Under the pieces are notes generated by a model. That model ran no database searches, had not been told where the DNA came from, and worked only from the letters and a program-made list of their open reading frames with translations. Of a stretch of 64,000 nt of DNA, positions 60,041 through 64,000 are shown in pieces. A program made the translations under genes and the position numbers. Origin of the DNA: Paralithodes platypus (lineage: Eukaryota > Arthropoda > Malacostraca > Decapoda > Lithodidae); the NCBI GenBank assembly GCA_032716605.1, contig CM064573.1, positions 7,767,719 to 7,831,718 of the forward strand, read 5' to 3'. The first letter of the stretch is position 1, and every line of letters begins with the position of its first letter.

Positions 60041-62085
60041 GTTTCACTTGAGACGCAAGTACATCAACTGAGGTCAAACAATTATTTATGGAGTTATAAG
60101 TGTGCCAAAATCACAACAATATGAATACTACGAGGCGGTAATATTTAAACCCGCCTTACTTGGAGGGTTAAGGTGAGTTTTAATATAGAACATAAAAGCG
60201 TCAAGGTCTATGATCATTTTGTTGTCCACAATTAATTTACAGTTGGGTAGCCCAAGAACACGAAAGAAAATTGTTTTTCAAGTTGTTGGAGAACGATTAA
60301 TTGGGATCAAGCTATTTATTAAACACGTCAATTTAATGGATTGGAATAAAGCTGCCACGAGGTGTTGTTAATTATGAGACTATCAATAGTGTTATGCAGT
60401 CGAATTATCAAACCATCATATAGATAATTTTATAGCCGAATACTGGCAATTCAATTTATGTTACTCTTGCTTATACCAGTGTATGTAGTACTTTTCTGTG
60501 TACTCATAATCAAACAGTATTGCTAGTAATATTATATCCTTTAGTATTTAAACAACCCTCATACAACACACACACAAACTCAATATCCTTATTGACCAAT
60601 GCAACGAAATGTGGATATACATCTAGAGGGAAGCTGAAATTCCCAGGCGTAATAACTATTTCCTTATATAAATATTTATCTCGCTCTCAATATTCTCACT
60701 CACACACTTTCTCTCTCTCATTAACAGTATATTTTTATCTGGCTTTCCTCTCTGTTGTTGTTATTTCTATGTCCTGCATTTTTACATTTCTGTTATATTT
60801 GTTTTTAGTTAAAGGTTGAATATAAATGAGCGCCCAGTATTCACCTCTTTCTTCTGTGGCCGGCGTAAACATATCATATTTACGGCCTCCTTTAAAACAT
60901 ACTTGTTTACTCTGACGGAAAACTAAAATATAAAAGGTCTGGGAGTATTTTCTTTGCCACACCATTTAGGATCAACTCCCGGATGTTGTCTTTGGTGCTG
61001 TGGGTCCAGACTTTTACAGTGGATATTTATTAGTGTATGTGAGGCGGATGTGGAAACGTATATTTTGAGCGACGAATTTTACTTTAGTGTCCGGTAAATA
61101 CATTGTGTTAATAACATGAGCTCTGAAAATGAAAAATTTATATTGTGATTATTTTCTTGCAACTAAGATTGTTATTATTAATACTTTTACATAGTAATGT
61201 CTTTTTAAAATTATATAAAAGTCCTCATAGTTACTCAAACCAAATCTTCACAATATTTGCCTCTATCTATTCTCAAACAGTAAGAAGACTATCAATATAT
61301 TTCTTCCTCTCCACTGACTATGACAGGCCCCGAGGACCAGCTGAGCTTCTTCCTGTAAGATTATTGTTGTTCAACCCTTTACCAGAACCCTTCCACCAAC
61401 TCTCTAACACTCTTCTCAGTATACTCTCAACATCCTCCTACAGCCTCTCCTTAACCCTCACAACATTGTATTTTTATTTATCATTAATCATTATCACGCA
61501 CCGTATTTGTAGGCTGGATTGGTTACCGAATTTATATATATCAGTATCAATTATTTACCTTCTCTCTTGGTTCATCTTGCATTTAATTACATTTCTTTCA
61601 TTGTGTATTTTAAGGTCTTGGAAAAAAACACCTTAAGAAGTAGTGTATATTCCTGTTGGTGGAAGAGCCTCACCTGCAGCTATAATATTTTACCTGTCGT
61701 CCAATTCCTTCTGGATTTCCTCACCGAATATGAGAAAAGCAGAGGGAATATATTGCACAATTATTACAGATATTTTAGGTTATTTTATTCTTAATTCCAG
61801 TTGTTCACAGTTTTGCAACGATTGCTTTGTATTCCAAGTGAAGCACAACTTATCTTGACTACCCATTATCAATCGTAAACTGTTGGTCTCCCTTTATTTA
61901 ACAACAAGGTCTTCGGGGGATATACTAACTAACGTAAGTTTTGTAATTCCTTGTAGATCACTGTCGCCACATTGACTGTCAGTCCCCCATATTGAGAACA
62001 TTTAATTTCTTTGTATATATCCCCACTTGGCTTGGAAATATCTAGGTTGTTTTGTTTAAAGTTGTTAATCAAGTGGGTTGCAAGA
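60041..62085. other. AT-rich noncoding DNA with a possible micro-exon at 61327-61354
   Basis: Apart from the GC-rich segment near 61320-61355 (see findings), nothing is supported. Confidence 0.5.
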
Positions 62086-62221
<136 letters not shown>

Positions 62222-62507
62222 AAGGCGTGCATGAGTGAATACCTGCAGTGCCCTTTGTGTGGAATTGTATGATGGGGTGTGTCTGAGAGAGAGATAGAGA
62301 GAGAGGAGGAGGAAGATACGGAGGAGGAAGATGAAGATGAAGAAGAAGAAGAAGATTGTCATGGTCAGGAATAATTGAACCTCTCCTAATGATACAAACG
62401 AGACAGTGAACGATAACTAGTGAAGCACCGTAATGTTCATTATATTCAGCTCAATAACCAAACTATACACATTTTCATCTAGGAATTCCTTACTAAGAAT
62501 AATTGCG

Positions 62508-63604
<1,097 letters not shown>

Positions 63605-64000
63605 ACGGCTGGGCTTTAAACCAGAATGAGAGGTGGGCTAGCAACAAGCGTATATAAGGGGTGGGGGTTAAACAAGAGGGTGAGGGGTGGGCTTTTTTGT
63701 AACCAGGGTTAATAGAGAGTTAAAATGTTAACCAGGGTAAGAGTTGTGCTTATAACCAGGTTGAAGGGTCGGCTTTTAACCAGGGTGATGGGTGTGCTAT
63801 AAAACAAGGTAAGGGGTAGGCTTGAAACAATGTGAGGGGTGGACTTTAAACCAGGGTGAGGTGTGAGCTTTAAACCAGGGAGAGGGATGCGCTTTAAACC
63901 AGGTAGAGGGGTGGGCTTTAAACCATGGTGAGGGGTGGGCTTTAAACCAGTATGAGGGGTGGGCTTTAAACCAGAGAGAGGGGTGGGCTTTAAACCAGGG
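63605..64000 (-). repeat. ~24-bp minisatellite, inverted copy of the 6-kb array, runs off the window
   Basis: GTGGGCTTTAAACCAGGG and variants recur to the last base. Read in reverse it is the unit at 6026-6753. The left part (63660-63830) is degenerate, and copies become cleaner towards the window edge, so the array probably continues. Confidence 0.93.

Overview
This is a eukaryotic nuclear window, almost certainly from an arthropod and most probably a decapod crustacean. The pointers are very long AG/CT, AC/GT and AT dinucleotide arrays, several degraded CR1/L2-like and other non-LTR retrotransposons, one of which ends in the repeated AGAACATAAG motif that I associate with decapod genomes, and dispersed motifs I recall from decapods. 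The species call is inference. Nothing looks prokaryotic. There is one 100-bp run of N (11401-11500), an assembly gap.

Layout. 1-16.4 kb: AT-rich DNA with microsatellites, exact-period minisatellites (35, 62, ~24, ~84 and 68 bp), a broken LINE (2564-4265) abutting an antisense SGNH-hydrolase ORF1 fragment, an RTE-like RT scrap with a destroyed catalytic box (5471-5760), a G+T tract of about 860 bp, a 536-bp SINE-like insertion inside the 68-bp array, and a 387-bp insertion with a GATA tail. 16.4-34 kb: mostly noncoding, with a composite dispersed repeat, a 22-copy 52-bp minisatellite and a 670-bp piggyBac-type MITE. 34-45 kb: a retrotransposon-dense block, with two minus-strand copies of the first LINE family (one split by a second LINE with a 13-bp target duplication), a cluster of TTAA-flanked inverted-repeat elements and a 3.2-kb CR1/L2-like element on the minus strand. 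45-52 kb: second copy of the dispersed repeat, a tRNA-like sequence and a second ~62-bp minisatellite. 52-54.3 kb: the only convincing host gene, an intronless-looking cold-shock-domain (Y-box type) ORF of 366 codons with a good splice acceptor upstream of its 5' UTR and a possible upstream coding exon. 54.3-64 kb: noncoding, another SINE-like insertion with a 20-bp target duplication, more microsatellites, and at the right edge the same ~24-bp minisatellite seen near 6 kb, now inverted.

The most useful observations are relationships between elements: a 536-bp nonautonomous element that shares its 3' stem-loop and (AAC)n tail with a 5'-truncated LINE in the same window (a likely SINE-LINE pair); nested insertions that give a relative age order; TTAA-flanked elements whose terminal motif is reused internally as palindromes; and the CSD gene, whose C-terminal half I do not recognise. 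All splice-site calls are by eye and need RNA evidence.
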